A stretch of DNA of 64,000 nucleotides, from assembly GCA_023228885.1 (NCBI GenBank), contig JALOAJ010000011.1, forward strand, positions 1 to 64,000, given 5' to 3'. Source of the DNA: Bacillota bacterium. Lineage in GTDB: Bacteria; Bacillota; Clostridia; Monoglobales; Firm-18. Shown here piece by piece: positions 8,213-16,961 of this stretch (positions are counted from its first letter, which is position 1; each line of letters begins with the position of its first letter). The notes below the pieces were generated by a model. The model was not told the origin of the DNA and made no database searches. It worked only from the letters and a program-made list of their open reading frames with translations. Made by a program: the position numbers and the translations under genes.

Positions 8213-9766
8213 CTATTGCCGCCTCTCACCCTTTTCTTTGACTGCAGCCTTTACTTTTGCGATATATTCCTGCAATCTTTCAATCGTTTTTTCATTATCG
8301 GGATGCTCGTATTTATTTCTGCCCACCGTATGCTTTAAGAAATCCCAAAAAGCGGCAGTAAGCTGGCTTTCGTCAGTAGCTAAAACAACAGGCGGCTGTG
8401 AGGTTTTGGCGACAATTACACCCCTATCCTCGCGACAATAGACGATATAGCGGTCATCCAGCGGTTTGCTGATAATGTGGGCGTGGTAATTTTCGTTTAT
8501 TTTTAAAAGATTGATAATATTTTGCATATGCTCTATATAATTTTGCGGCGTGTAACTGATTATCCCGCCTTTCATTAGTATAGACATGTCTGCTTTCACC
8601 TTTTTGTCGAACAAGCTTTTAATATCGGGCAGGGATATAACCTCCGTATAGCTACAAGTGTTTAGCAGCTTTTTGAAGTCGCTCACGCGTGCTGCATGAA
8701 CTGCAAGTATTTTTTGCGCTTCGTCCTCTGCCGTATTTTCTAAAAACTTTGTTAAAAGCGTTTTGGGTATTGTTAAAAAGGATAGCGAGGATGTTTTTTC
8801 CATTGTATTCGCCTCTTTTTTCTCAAACTCCGCCATCATATCTAAAAATGCTTGAATGTTGCAACCGGTAAAAATTTTAAACAGCGGGCGGCATAACCCT
8901 AAGTATTCGTTATATGCCCCCACATAAGCGGTCACCGCCGACTTATCGCGAAATAAGACATTGGCTGCTCCTTTTGTTTTGTCATTTACGCTATGGGAAA
9001 TAACCGCCGATGTTTCGGGCGCAATAAACATTGTCTGTTTGAAAATGTTATCCCGCTTTTTCGGATAATAGTATGGTTCAATCAACCCGGTCATATATAA
9101 AGGCATCCACGATGTTATACTTTCCAACATCTCATCAATGCCCCTATCGACAACATGTATAATTTTTATACGGTTTCCCTTGTTTAAAACTGCGAACATC
9201 AACATCCCCCATTGCTGTCTAAAGGTTGGGTCGTCAAGCATCCACGACATTTCCTCGCTCGAATGCAAAAGGAGCGTTTGCGGTTTGTTGCATAGCGCCA
9301 CTTCCGATAAGAATAATATTGCAGCCCGGCGCTTACCCTCTACGCCGTAGTAAACAGATATAACCTCATCGGTGGTTTGAAAAAGACCGGCAGGAGCGCC
9401 CTTTAAAGTTGTATTTTTTGGCGTGAATTCGGAAAGACTGTCCAAAAACCGCACCACCTGCCCGCTTGTTTTTTCTTCTGCCTTTTCTTCATCACGGGTA
9501 AACCAACCTACGATGGAGCTTGCCAAATTTTCACCGGGAATGGCGCGCATCATTTCGGAAACAATTTTTATGCTTGTATTGTCTGTCAAATTCCTCTCGA
9601 AGTATTCAGACATAAGATGAAGAAGCTCGGTGTTTTTCGGAATTAGTCGTTTGCCCGTTCTCAGACGGCTGATATATGATGCGTCAAGCGACAAACGAAG
9701 CGCCATTTGGCTGTTGGTGGTTCTTGTTATTTTCATTAAAAAATCTAATTTTTCAGTAAAACCCAC
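8213..9766 (-). CDS. HTH (Cro/C1-like) protein of unknown family
   Basis: About 517 residues. Residues about 1-70 look like a lambda-repressor-type helix-turn-helix: TTNSQMALRLSLDASYISRL, then an RTGKR turn typical of the recognition helix end. The remaining 440 residues are soluble, with no membrane segment or nucleotide-binding motif I recognise; the stretch IEPYYYPKKRD and the C-terminal Lys/Glu helix are notable. I do not assign a function beyond likely DNA binding with a large sensor or interaction region. The frame is open to an ATG at 9796, but that codon lacks a ribosome site, while the GTG at 9766 follows AGGGGAG. It is divergent from the 1617-residue secreted protein, and a perfect inverted repeat lies between the two promoters, so it may control that gene and itself. 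Confidence 0.65.
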   Translation of the reverse strand: MGFTEKLDFLMKITRTTNSQMALRLSLDASYISRLRTGKRLIPKNTELLHLMSEYFERNLTDNTSIKIVSEMMRAIPGENLASSIVGWFTRDEEKAEEKTSGQVVRFLDSLSEFTPKNTTLKGAPAGLFQTTDEVISVYYGVEGKRRAAILFLSEVALCNKPQTLLLHSSEEMSWMLDDPTFRQQWGMLMFAVLNKGNRIKIIHVVDRGIDEMLESITSWMPLYMTGLIEPYYYPKKRDNIFKQTMFIAPETSAVISHSVNDKTKGAANVLFRDKSAVTAYVGAYNEYLGLCRPLFKIFTGCNIQAFLDMMAEFEKKEANTMEKTSSLSFLTIPKTLLTKFLENTAEDEAQKILAVHAARVSDFKKLLNTCSYTEVISLPDIKSLFDKKVKADMSILMKGGIISYTPQNYIEHMQNIINLLKINENYHAHIISKPLDDRYIVYCREDRGVIVAKTSQPPVVLATDESQLTAAFWDFLKHTVGRNKYEHPDNEKTIERLQEYIAKVKAAVKEKGERRQ

Positions 9767-9837
9767 GGATTTTTTCTCCCCTTGCACAGGTATCATTGAT
9801 TTGAATTACTGATGCCTAAACTTAAAAACTTATTCTT

Positions 9838-9866
9838 ATTATATTACACTTTTTTGTTTCGGTCAA
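9838..9866 (-). promoter_or_regulatory. Promoter of the HTH gene
   Basis: Minus-strand TTGACC (9861-9866), 17-base spacer, TATAAT (9838-9843). Confidence 0.75.
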
Positions 9867-9884
9867 GGAAAGGTGGCACATTTC

Positions 9885-9902
9885 ATGACAACTATTTGTC
9901 AT
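9885..9902. promoter_or_regulatory. Perfect 18-base inverted repeat, candidate operator
   Basis: ATGACAA (9885-9891), four bases CTAT, TTGTCAT (9896-9902). It sits between the divergent promoters at 9838-9866 and 9922-9951, the position expected for a site through which the HTH protein could regulate both genes. Protein binding is inference. Confidence 0.6.
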
Positions 9903-9921
9903 TGACAGTTCTCAACTTGTA

Positions 9922-9951
9922 TTGAAAAAAGGCGCAGATATCCATTATAAT
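9922..9951 (+). promoter_or_regulatory. Promoter of the large secreted protein
   Basis: TTGAAA (9922-9927), 18-base spacer, TATAAT (9946-9951), about 30 bases before the GTG/ATG region. Confidence 0.6.
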
Positions 9952-9987
9952 ATATACAGTTTCTAATAGTTCAAGGGAGGAAAAGTT

Positions 9988-12900
9988 GTGAAAAGCGCAA
10001 ACATTTTTTCAAAGGGTGTAAGCATTTTATTGGTGGTTTGTTTTTTTGTTGCTTTACCGGCAACGGCAATCGAAGGTCATTTCCCTTTCGATGAGCAAGT
10101 GCCGGGGGGAGTTGCTCAAAATGATTACTTACAATCGGAAGAAGACCAAAAAGTTATTTTTTCAGGAACGGGCTCCTTTGCTCCTGTGAAGTCATCTTCG
10201 GAACTTAAGAGCTCTCATGAGTTTTTTGTGTCTTATTCAAATTTCTTTTATGATAAAGACGCAGACAAGGAAACATATCATGATGTTAGCTTTTATGCTA
10301 AAATTTCAAGCGGAAAATTGTTTTTGGTTGATGAAGAAAGAAACAATGTTTTTACTGTGAAAAACAGCAGAATTTTTGAAGGCTCCAGCGTAACGGGCAT
10401 AGATAAGCCGGGTTTTGTACAATCCAGCCAACCGCGCGTTGAATGCTTGGATAATCCCGAAGATAATATGTCGCACACTATTAAATTCGAGGTTGATTTT
10501 TCCTGCACTAAAAATAAATATACCGTCAGTTTTTTCGTAAGAGTTTTTGACCGACCGCGGTTGGAAATAACCACAAAAGACAGCGAGGGTGAAACAAGGG
10601 TGCATTATAATTCTCACACCTGGCTTCATGCCATCGACGGCGATATTTGGAACTCGAAAATAGACATAGAAGTGGTGCGTGATTCGGAAGAAAATAACAA
10701 GACAGTCCCTGTCCCCGGGGTAAACACAAAAACACGCTTTTTCTGGGGGGATAGAGAAGATGCAAGCGATTCAAGGTGCTTTTTTGACGATAATCAACAG
10801 GCAACCAGCGATGAGGATGGAATTGCCAGCCTTGTGTATGGCAGTGGCGGAAGCCTTAATTATACGCATACGGTTGGGGTGAGGGCGCCTGAACTTTATG
10901 CTTCTATACATATAGCCAATACCACAGGCGCTGAAACTAAATATTATACCTTCCCAAGCTTGAAGGATTTTAAAGGGGTTATAAATGTTAAAGTGGTTGA
11001 CGTTTTAGGAAACCCTGTTCCGGGTTGGCAAGTGCGTTTTTGGGGTGGGGCGGAATACAATAAACAATGGGGCGCAATAAGTGATGAGAATGGTATCGCG
11101 GCAGTCAGATACCCCAGACAGACTCCGAGCAACGATACTACTGACCTGACCATGACCGTTTTTCCTAAACTTAATATGGTTTGGAATTTAACCCAGGTTA
11201 TAGACAATCCTTCTCGAATTGTGAAAGGGCATAATGCTCCTTTGTACTTATCGCCGACAGTTTATGTTGCACCCGGTTATTTTGAAAAGGAATTTTCTCA
11301 AATAACAGATGTTTATTTAGAAGTTTATGATTATAACGATGCTGAAAAGCAAACTATAACAAGGTTAGACCCGGCAGGTTACAGAAACGATTATAAAGAG
11401 TATCCCAACAAAGTAATAGCGGGTGAGCATCGTGCCTATATTAAAGTGCGCCCGGAAGATTTAAACGAAAAACGGTTGGCAATAAGAGCGCTCGTTAAAA
11501 ACAAAGATGACGGCGCAAGGGAAGAAGAAGTTATAATCGGAAATATAATAGACCCTGTAAGCGAAAGACAGCTTTACAAGGCGAAAAAAACTTTTAACTT
11601 TGCATTTTTCCCGCTAAAGGTTGGCAGCGGCAGCGCTACTGCCCATTCAGGAGGGCTTAGAAGCCAAATAAACTTTATTAAAAAAATATTTCCTGCTCCA
11701 ATTAATTTCGCAGCCGAAAGCCCTGTGGAAGTTCTTAGAGGGTCGTCATTTACACATAACCTATACCTTAGCAGGATATTTCGTAACTTAGCCAGATTGC
11801 AAAAGACAAGGCTGAAAAAATATGACCTTATTATCGGTGTTACCCCTCCGGGATTTTTAGGAGCCGCAGGGCTGCAGCAAGCCGGAACATTCGGCATGAA
11901 TTGGGAGCTTTTCGGCGCAGTTAAAGGCGGTGTTTTAATTGATTCGGATAAAACGCTGCCGCACACAACCTTGCATGAATTTATCCACACATTAGGATTT
12001 TCGGATGTATATCCTTCAACCGACTGGTTTGGGAACGAATGGCGACCGGCCTCCGCCAATGGACATGATGGCGCTCCTATCAATAATATTGAAGGGTTTG
12101 ACCCTCTTTGCGAAGCTATAATGTATGACGCCGCCGCCTTCCCGTGGCCTACCGTAACCGAGTATAACGCTTTGCTTGATTATGCAACGGTGCCCGACAC
12201 AAAAAGCACATATAGCTCGATGTCAACTGCCGAGCAAGAGGTGATGCTAATATCCGGCATGATTGAAGATACGCGCTCAAGCTTTAGAAGAGTTGAGTTA
12301 GACCCTGTTGAAACTTATTTCGGAGAGGTTGAGCAAAATACAAGTTATCAAAATTATGACCATCTTTACTTTGTGCAAACGGTAGATGCATACGGCAACT
12401 ATTTGCATCGTCATTATTTTTCGGATATGGAGCATAACGGCAGGCTTTTTGCAAGCTTTTTTGCGGCGCTGCCAAATGATGAAAAGGCAGTAGCGGTTGA
12501 GGTATGGGAACATCCTCCTTACGGACGAAATTTAAGCCTTTTAAAACGGCATGAATTTTCCGACAGCGCACCTATTTTAAGCAATGTTACATTTCCCGCG
12601 CCCGGCGACCTTGTAGGGGATTTCACAATAACATGGCAGGCTGCCGGCGGGGAATACTTTACCGGACAGGTGGAAGCAAGCACAGACGGTGGGGCGTCTT
12701 GGAGCATGTTGGCTATGGGAATTCCGAAGAAAAGCTCCGGCAGTTACTCTTATACGGTAAATGCCGCCGACCTTGTCGGTAGCGATAACTATAAATTTAA
12801 AGTTGTGGTAACAGACGGAATGAAAAAGGTTGAAGCTGTTTCGGACGGCATATATTCGATTCAAGGTTTTGAACAAAAGCCGCAGCTTGTTTTTTCAGAG

Positions 12901-14841
12901 GATGATGCGGAAATAACAGTACATACAAGCCCGGAAACAGAGCAAGTTTTTGCATATGTTGAGCTTGCAAACGAAGGGGATGACTACCTAAAGATAGAGT
13001 TTTTGCAAGATGGCTTGCCGGCGCTATTCCCAACCTTCTTTGAAAGAGAGCACATTATACAGGCGGGGGAAAGGGATATAATCCCAATACCTTTGCAACT
13101 TCCCGAGCGGGAGCCGGACGAGGAATTTGCCGAATACTACTTTGAAATGCATACAAACGATACGGAAAACGAAGTTGTATACTTTACAGTTAATGTGCAT
13201 TATACCGAAGATGAACTTGCGCCGTCTCTTGCAAAATTTGCAATATCCCCCAACATTTTAACAGATGGTAAAGTAAAGCAAAATGCGCAAATTTATTTTG
13301 ATGCATATGCCTTATTGGGGCGTAACGATTTAGATGTATCATTATTTATTGAAAATATAAGCACAAAACAAACATTGCTTAACGAAAATATGACGGCAAA
13401 TTATCACAAAGCGGGTATGTACAGCCATTTTTGGAATGTGCAAAAAGCGCCGGAAGGTGAATATGGCGGCTATTTTGCCCTAACGGATACCAACACAGGG
13501 CTTCGGCGGCGTGTGGGCGATTATGATTTCACTTTCTCCATAGAAAGCCCAAACAGCGCCCCCATTTTTACAACCCCGAAATCATTTGAAAATTATTTAG
13601 GCACAATTGAAAGAGGCGGCGCGATAAATATTCCTTTTACAGTTGTAGATCCGGAAGGCGATGATTTGGAGATTACTTTTTATGCCGACTTGATAAATGA
13701 GGATTTAACGCTTAGCATGACCTCTGCAAACAGCGGCATTATAAGCGGTAGCGTGAATTTTAGCGGTTTGCACACCATATACCTTACAGCCACAGATACT
13801 CACCAAAACAGCACAGATGTTGCTTTTTACATTGCCGAACTTGAAGATTTGGATATTTTTTCGGTAGAGATTGATGCAAACGACAATAGCTTTGGGCAGA
13901 CTTTTGGCGATGGAATTTATCCTAACGGAGAGGTTGTGACGGTAGAGGCGGTACCGGCAAGCAATTTATATGAATTTGACGGTTGGATGGAGGGTAATAA
14001 CACAGTCAGCGCCGACGCTAAATATAGCTTTGCCATTACAGGCAATAGGAATTTAGTTGCAAAATTTAGCGAGAAGGAAATCTTTGGATATGAAATAGAA
14101 AACGGCGAGGTAACTATCACAGTCTTGGAAGAGCGCCTTGCAGATATCGTTATACCAAACGAAATTGAAGGATACCCCGTTACCCGTATTGATGACAGGG
14201 TGTTTCTTGGGAAAGGTATCCAAAGCGTTAAATTGCCGGAAACATTGACACATATTGGCGAGCAGGCGTTTTCACTTAACAATTTAACCGAGGTGAGAAT
14301 CCCCAAAAGCGTTGTTTTCATAGCCGATTATGCTTTTACAGCCAATTGGGATTTAGAAACTGTGGCTATATTTGGCAGTGAAACGGAAATGGGAGACTAT
14401 GCGTTTGGCGGCAATGGATATTCCCTTACCATATACGGTATACCTAATTCGACAGCTAAAATATTTGCTGACAATTACCTGCATACCTTCAAGGACTTAA
14501 AGACTTTGCCCGGGCTTACACCGTATGGGATTTCCAACATGGTCTTTAGAAATCAAAATAACCAACCGATTGATGAATATAACCCAAATGTGCTTTCAAA
14601 CATAGTTGTTACTGTTTGTGATAATGGTCAAAACCTTGACGGGAGCGTTTTAGCGGTTGGGGTTTACGAAGGCAAAAAACTCAAAAGTATAGCTTTTAAA
14701 GAGGTTAGTTTAAACCAATGGGAATCAGGTGATTATATTGTAAGTGGGTATCTTCAAAAAGGCTACTTCGTAAAAGCGTTTATTTGGAATAATGCTGTAA
14801 AATTAAAGTCGCTGTCTAATTTGTTTGAAAAGTCAACATAA
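9988..14841 (+). CDS. Giant secreted metzincin-like protease/adhesin with Ig-like and BspA LRR domains
   Basis: 1617 residues; GTG start after AGGGAGG. A classic signal peptide covers residues 1-28, ending near PATAIEG. Residues about 320-380 and nearby resemble bacterial Ig-like repeats (VKVVDVLGNPVPGWQVRFW). At 663-673 the motif HEFIHTLGFSD fits the metzincin zinc site HEXXHXXGXXH/D with Asp as third ligand, and a plausible Met-turn (EAIMY) has its Met at 712. Later come Ig/fibronectin-like repeats (about 860-1290), an InlB B-repeat-like unit (YEFDGWMEG near 1325), and a BspA-type leucine-rich region (about 1362-1500; VKLPETLTHIGEQAF, VRIPKSVVFIADYAF). No SLH, LPXTG or C-terminal membrane anchor is visible, so it is probably released or held non-covalently. 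A terminator follows at once, making it a single-gene unit. Substrate unknown. Confidence 0.8.
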   Translation: MKSANIFSKGVSILLVVCFFVALPATAIEGHFPFDEQVPGGVAQNDYLQSEEDQKVIFSGTGSFAPVKSSSELKSSHEFFVSYSNFFYDKDADKETYHDVSFYAKISSGKLFLVDEERNNVFTVKNSRIFEGSSVTGIDKPGFVQSSQPRVECLDNPEDNMSHTIKFEVDFSCTKNKYTVSFFVRVFDRPRLEITTKDSEGETRVHYNSHTWLHAIDGDIWNSKIDIEVVRDSEENNKTVPVPGVNTKTRFFWGDREDASDSRCFFDDNQQATSDEDGIASLVYGSGGSLNYTHTVGVRAPELYASIHIANTTGAETKYYTFPSLKDFKGVINVKVVDVLGNPVPGWQVRFWGGAEYNKQWGAISDENGIAAVRYPRQTPSNDTTDLTMTVFPKLNMVWNLTQVIDNPSRIVKGHNAPLYLSPTVYVAPGYFEKEFSQITDVYLEVYDYNDAEKQTITRLDPAGYRNDYKEYPNKVIAGEHRAYIKVRPEDLNEKRLAIRALVKNKDDGAREEEVIIGNIIDPVSERQLYKAKKTFNFAFFPLKVGSGSATAHSGGLRSQINFIKKIFPAPINFAAESPVEVLRGSSFTHNLYLSRIFRNLARLQKTRLKKYDLIIGVTPPGFLGAAGLQQAGTFGMNWELFGAVKGGVLIDSDKTLPHTTLHEFIHTLGFSDVYPSTDWFGNEWRPASANGHDGAPINNIEGFDPLCEAIMYDAAAFPWPTVTEYNALLDYATVPDTKSTYSSMSTAEQEVMLISGMIEDTRSSFRRVELDPVETYFGEVEQNTSYQNYDHLYFVQTVDAYGNYLHRHYFSDMEHNGRLFASFFAALPNDEKAVAVEVWEHPPYGRNLSLLKRHEFSDSAPILSNVTFPAPGDLVGDFTITWQAAGGEYFTGQVEASTDGGASWSMLAMGIPKKSSGSYSYTVNAADLVGSDNYKFKVVVTDGMKKVEAVSDGIYSIQGFEQKPQLVFSEDDAEITVHTSPETEQVFAYVELANEGDDYLKIEFLQDGLPALFPTFFEREHIIQAGERDIIPIPLQLPEREPDEEFAEYYFEMHTNDTENEVVYFTVNVHYTEDELAPSLAKFAISPNILTDGKVKQNAQIYFDAYALLGRNDLDVSLFIENISTKQTLLNENMTANYHKAGMYSHFWNVQKAPEGEYGGYFALTDTNTGLRRRVGDYDFTFSIESPNSAPIFTTPKSFENYLGTIERGGAINIPFTVVDPEGDDLEITFYADLINEDLTLSMTSANSGIISGSVNFSGLHTIYLTATDTHQNSTDVAFYIAELEDLDIFSVEIDANDNSFGQTFGDGIYPNGEVVTVEAVPASNLYEFDGWMEGNNTVSADAKYSFAITGNRNLVAKFSEKEIFGYEIENGEVTITVLEERLADIVIPNEIEGYPVTRIDDRVFLGKGIQSVKLPETLTHIGEQAFSLNNLTEVRIPKSVVFIADYAFTANWDLETVAIFGSETEMGDYAFGGNGYSLTIYGIPNSTAKIFADNYLHTFKDLKTLPGLTPYGISNMVFRNQNNQPIDEYNPNVLSNIVVTVCDNGQNLDGSVLAVGVYEGKKLKSIAFKEVSLNQWESGDYIVSGYLQKGYFVKAFIWNNAVKLKSLSNLFEKST

Positions 14842-14852
14842 AATTAAATTTT

Positions 14853-14893
14853 AAATAACAAAAACCGCTTATTTAAAGCGGTTTTTGTTATTT
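14853..14893. terminator. Bidirectional terminator
   Basis: An 18-bp stem (14853-14870 with 14876-14893) around CCGCTT/AAGCGG, with A-run and T-run on the two sides. It serves both the 9988 gene and the convergent RNase J gene. Confidence 0.92.
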
Positions 14894-14908
14894 AACGGCA
14901 GTTTTAAA

Positions 14909-16576
14909 TTAAGCGTCCATAATCACCGGGAGTATCATCGGTTTCCTTTTCGTCTTTTCGTATAAAAAGTTGCTTAAATCATTTTTCATTGTTGTTTTTA
15001 AAGTGTTCCAATCGTTATTGTTTTTTGCTTTACAGCTATTTAGCGAATTTATGGCCCTTGCTTTAATTTCGTCTATCAGCTCTTCGCTTTCACGCATGTA
15101 CACAAAGCCCCTTGAAATAACATCGGGACCGGAGGTCACCTTTTTTGTTTCGGATGAAATAGACACCACAACAACTATTATTCCGTCCTCCGCAAGCAGC
15201 TTTCTGTCGCGCAACACAATATTTCCCACATCGCCCACGCCAAGCCCATCAACCAAAACTTTGCCGGACGGAACCGAGCCGGTAATTTTGGCGCCGGAAT
15301 TGTCCAACTCCAACACCTGCCCTATATTCATTAAAAATATATTTTTTTTGTTTACCCCCATTGTTTCGGCAAGCGCCGCATGCCGCATTAAATGGCGGTA
15401 TTCCCCATGCGCGGGAACAAAGTATTTGGGGTTTACCAGCCCTAACATTATTTGCAGTTCTTCCTTACACGCATGCCCCGAAACATGTATTTCGGCAAGC
15501 GATTCATATATAACCTCGCACCCGCGTTTGAAAAGTTCGTTTACAACCCTGTAAACGGATTTTTCGTTGCCCGGTATTGGGGTGGCGGAAATAAGTACGG
15601 TATCATTTGCGCCCAAACTGATTTTTCGGTGGTCGGAAAATGCCATCCTTGTAAGCGCGCTCATAGTTTCGCCTTGACTTCCCGTCGTTATTATAACAAG
15701 CTTTTCATGCTTGTATTTTGGCATTTCATCTAAATCAATAATAATGCCCTTCGGAATTTTCATATAGCCAAGCTCAATAGCGACTGATATTACATTTATC
15801 ATGCTCCTGCCCGAAACGGCAACCTTTCTGCCGTATTGATGAGCGCAATTTATAATTTGCTGAACCCTGTGCACATTAGATGCAAATGTCGCAACCACGA
15901 TACGCTTGCGCATATTTGCCCTAAAAATTTCGTCAAATGCCGTGCTTACCGTGCTTTCACTCATGGTATAGCCCGGTCGCTCCGCGTTTGTGCTGTCCGA
16001 CATTAACAGCAAAACACCTTTTTTGCCCAGTTCGCCTATCCTTGCAAGGTTTATCATTGTGCCGTCTATCGGCGTTGTGTCTATTTTAAAGTCGCCTGTG
16101 TGAATTACCACGCCGGCAGGGGTTGTAATGGCAAGACAGGATACATCCGGAATGCTGTGGTTGCTCCGGATAAACTCAATTTTAAAAACGCCTAATTTAA
16201 CAATGTCGCCGTGGGATACCGGGTTTAAATTAACTCTGCCCGAAAGCCCGTATTCTTTTAATTTGTGGGTAACCAAACCCAACGTAAACCGCGTTCCGTA
16301 AATCGGAAAGTCTATTTCGCGCAGCACATACGGCAATGCGCCGATATGGTCCTCATGGGCGTGTGTTAACACCAAGCCCCGTATTTTATCCTTGTTCTTA
16401 ACCAGATAAGTTATATCGGGAATAACAAGGTCAACCCCCAACATTTCGTCGTCGGGGAATGCAAGCCCGCAATCAACAAGAATGATATCGTTTCCGTACT
16501 CAAAAACCGTCAGGTTTTTTCCGATTTCATCCATGCCGCCCAGCGGGATAACCTTCAACTTTGTATTTTTATGCAA
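14909..16576 (-). CDS. rnj: Ribonuclease J
   Basis: 555 residues, the usual length. The N-terminal metallo-beta-lactamase domain carries THAHEDHIGALPYVL and HTGDFKIDTTP; the beta-CASP region contains SDSTNAERPGYTMSE and the ISATPIPGNEKSV block; HGEYRHLMRHA closes the core, and a C-terminal domain follows (about 450-555). RNase J is a dual endo/5'-exoribonuclease of mRNA decay and rRNA maturation in Bacillota. TTG start with GGAGG 7 bases upstream. It has its own promoter (16933-16961) and a leader of about 350 bases. Only one copy is present in this window; whether it is J1 or J2 cannot be told here. Confidence 0.95.
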   Translation of the reverse strand: MHKNTKLKVIPLGGMDEIGKNLTVFEYGNDIILVDCGLAFPDDEMLGVDLVIPDITYLVKNKDKIRGLVLTHAHEDHIGALPYVLREIDFPIYGTRFTLGLVTHKLKEYGLSGRVNLNPVSHGDIVKLGVFKIEFIRSNHSIPDVSCLAITTPAGVVIHTGDFKIDTTPIDGTMINLARIGELGKKGVLLLMSDSTNAERPGYTMSESTVSTAFDEIFRANMRKRIVVATFASNVHRVQQIINCAHQYGRKVAVSGRSMINVISVAIELGYMKIPKGIIIDLDEMPKYKHEKLVIITTGSQGETMSALTRMAFSDHRKISLGANDTVLISATPIPGNEKSVYRVVNELFKRGCEVIYESLAEIHVSGHACKEELQIMLGLVNPKYFVPAHGEYRHLMRHAALAETMGVNKKNIFLMNIGQVLELDNSGAKITGSVPSGKVLVDGLGVGDVGNIVLRDRKLLAEDGIIVVVVSISSETKKVTSGPDVISRGFVYMRESEELIDEIKARAINSLNSCKAKNNNDWNTLKTTMKNDLSNFLYEKTKRKPMILPVIMDA

Positions 16577-16926
16577 TATTTATCCTCCATCTTTATTTTA
16601 GGCTGATTTTTATAATAAAATCAGCATTAACGCCGTTTCTTTGTTTGCGCACCGATAAAAGCACCTGCCGGAATACAACGGGCACAGAAAAAGGAACAGC
16701 ATTTAGTTGCATTGTAAGGGAAAATTAAATAATCGTGCAAAGCATAATTCCCGCAAGAAGTTATGCTCCCAATTTATTTAAGCCGCCCTGTTATTAGGTT
16801 TTTTTGTTTTATAAAATTTATTTCACACCCATAAAAAGCCCATAAAGGCTGTTTTACAGGTAGACCCAATTCATTGATAATTTTCGCCTGAACTGACAAT
16901 TTTGTTAATAACCGAATCAAAACAAC
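16577..16926 (-). ncRNA. Long structured 5' leader of the RNase J mRNA
   Basis: The promoter at 16933-16961 places transcription start near 16926, leaving about 350 non-coding bases. Two hairpins are visible on the minus strand: AGCATAA/TTATGCT around 16743-16769, and GCTGATTTT/AAAATCAGC at 16602-16625, just upstream of the ribosome site. I see no ORF in it. A role in autoregulation of RNase J is inference. Confidence 0.5.
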
Positions 16927-16932
16927 TATACC

Positions 16933-16961
16933 AATATACCATACATTTTAAAAAAAGTCAA
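16933..16961 (-). promoter_or_regulatory. Promoter of the RNase J gene
   Basis: Minus-strand TTGACT (16956-16961), 17-base spacer, TATATT (16933-16938), directly beside the stop codon of the upstream gene. Confidence 0.75.

Noticed and set aside
11574..12083. 169-codon open frame on the minus strand
   Set aside because: Antisense to the metzincin region of the secreted protein; no promoter or ribosome site.
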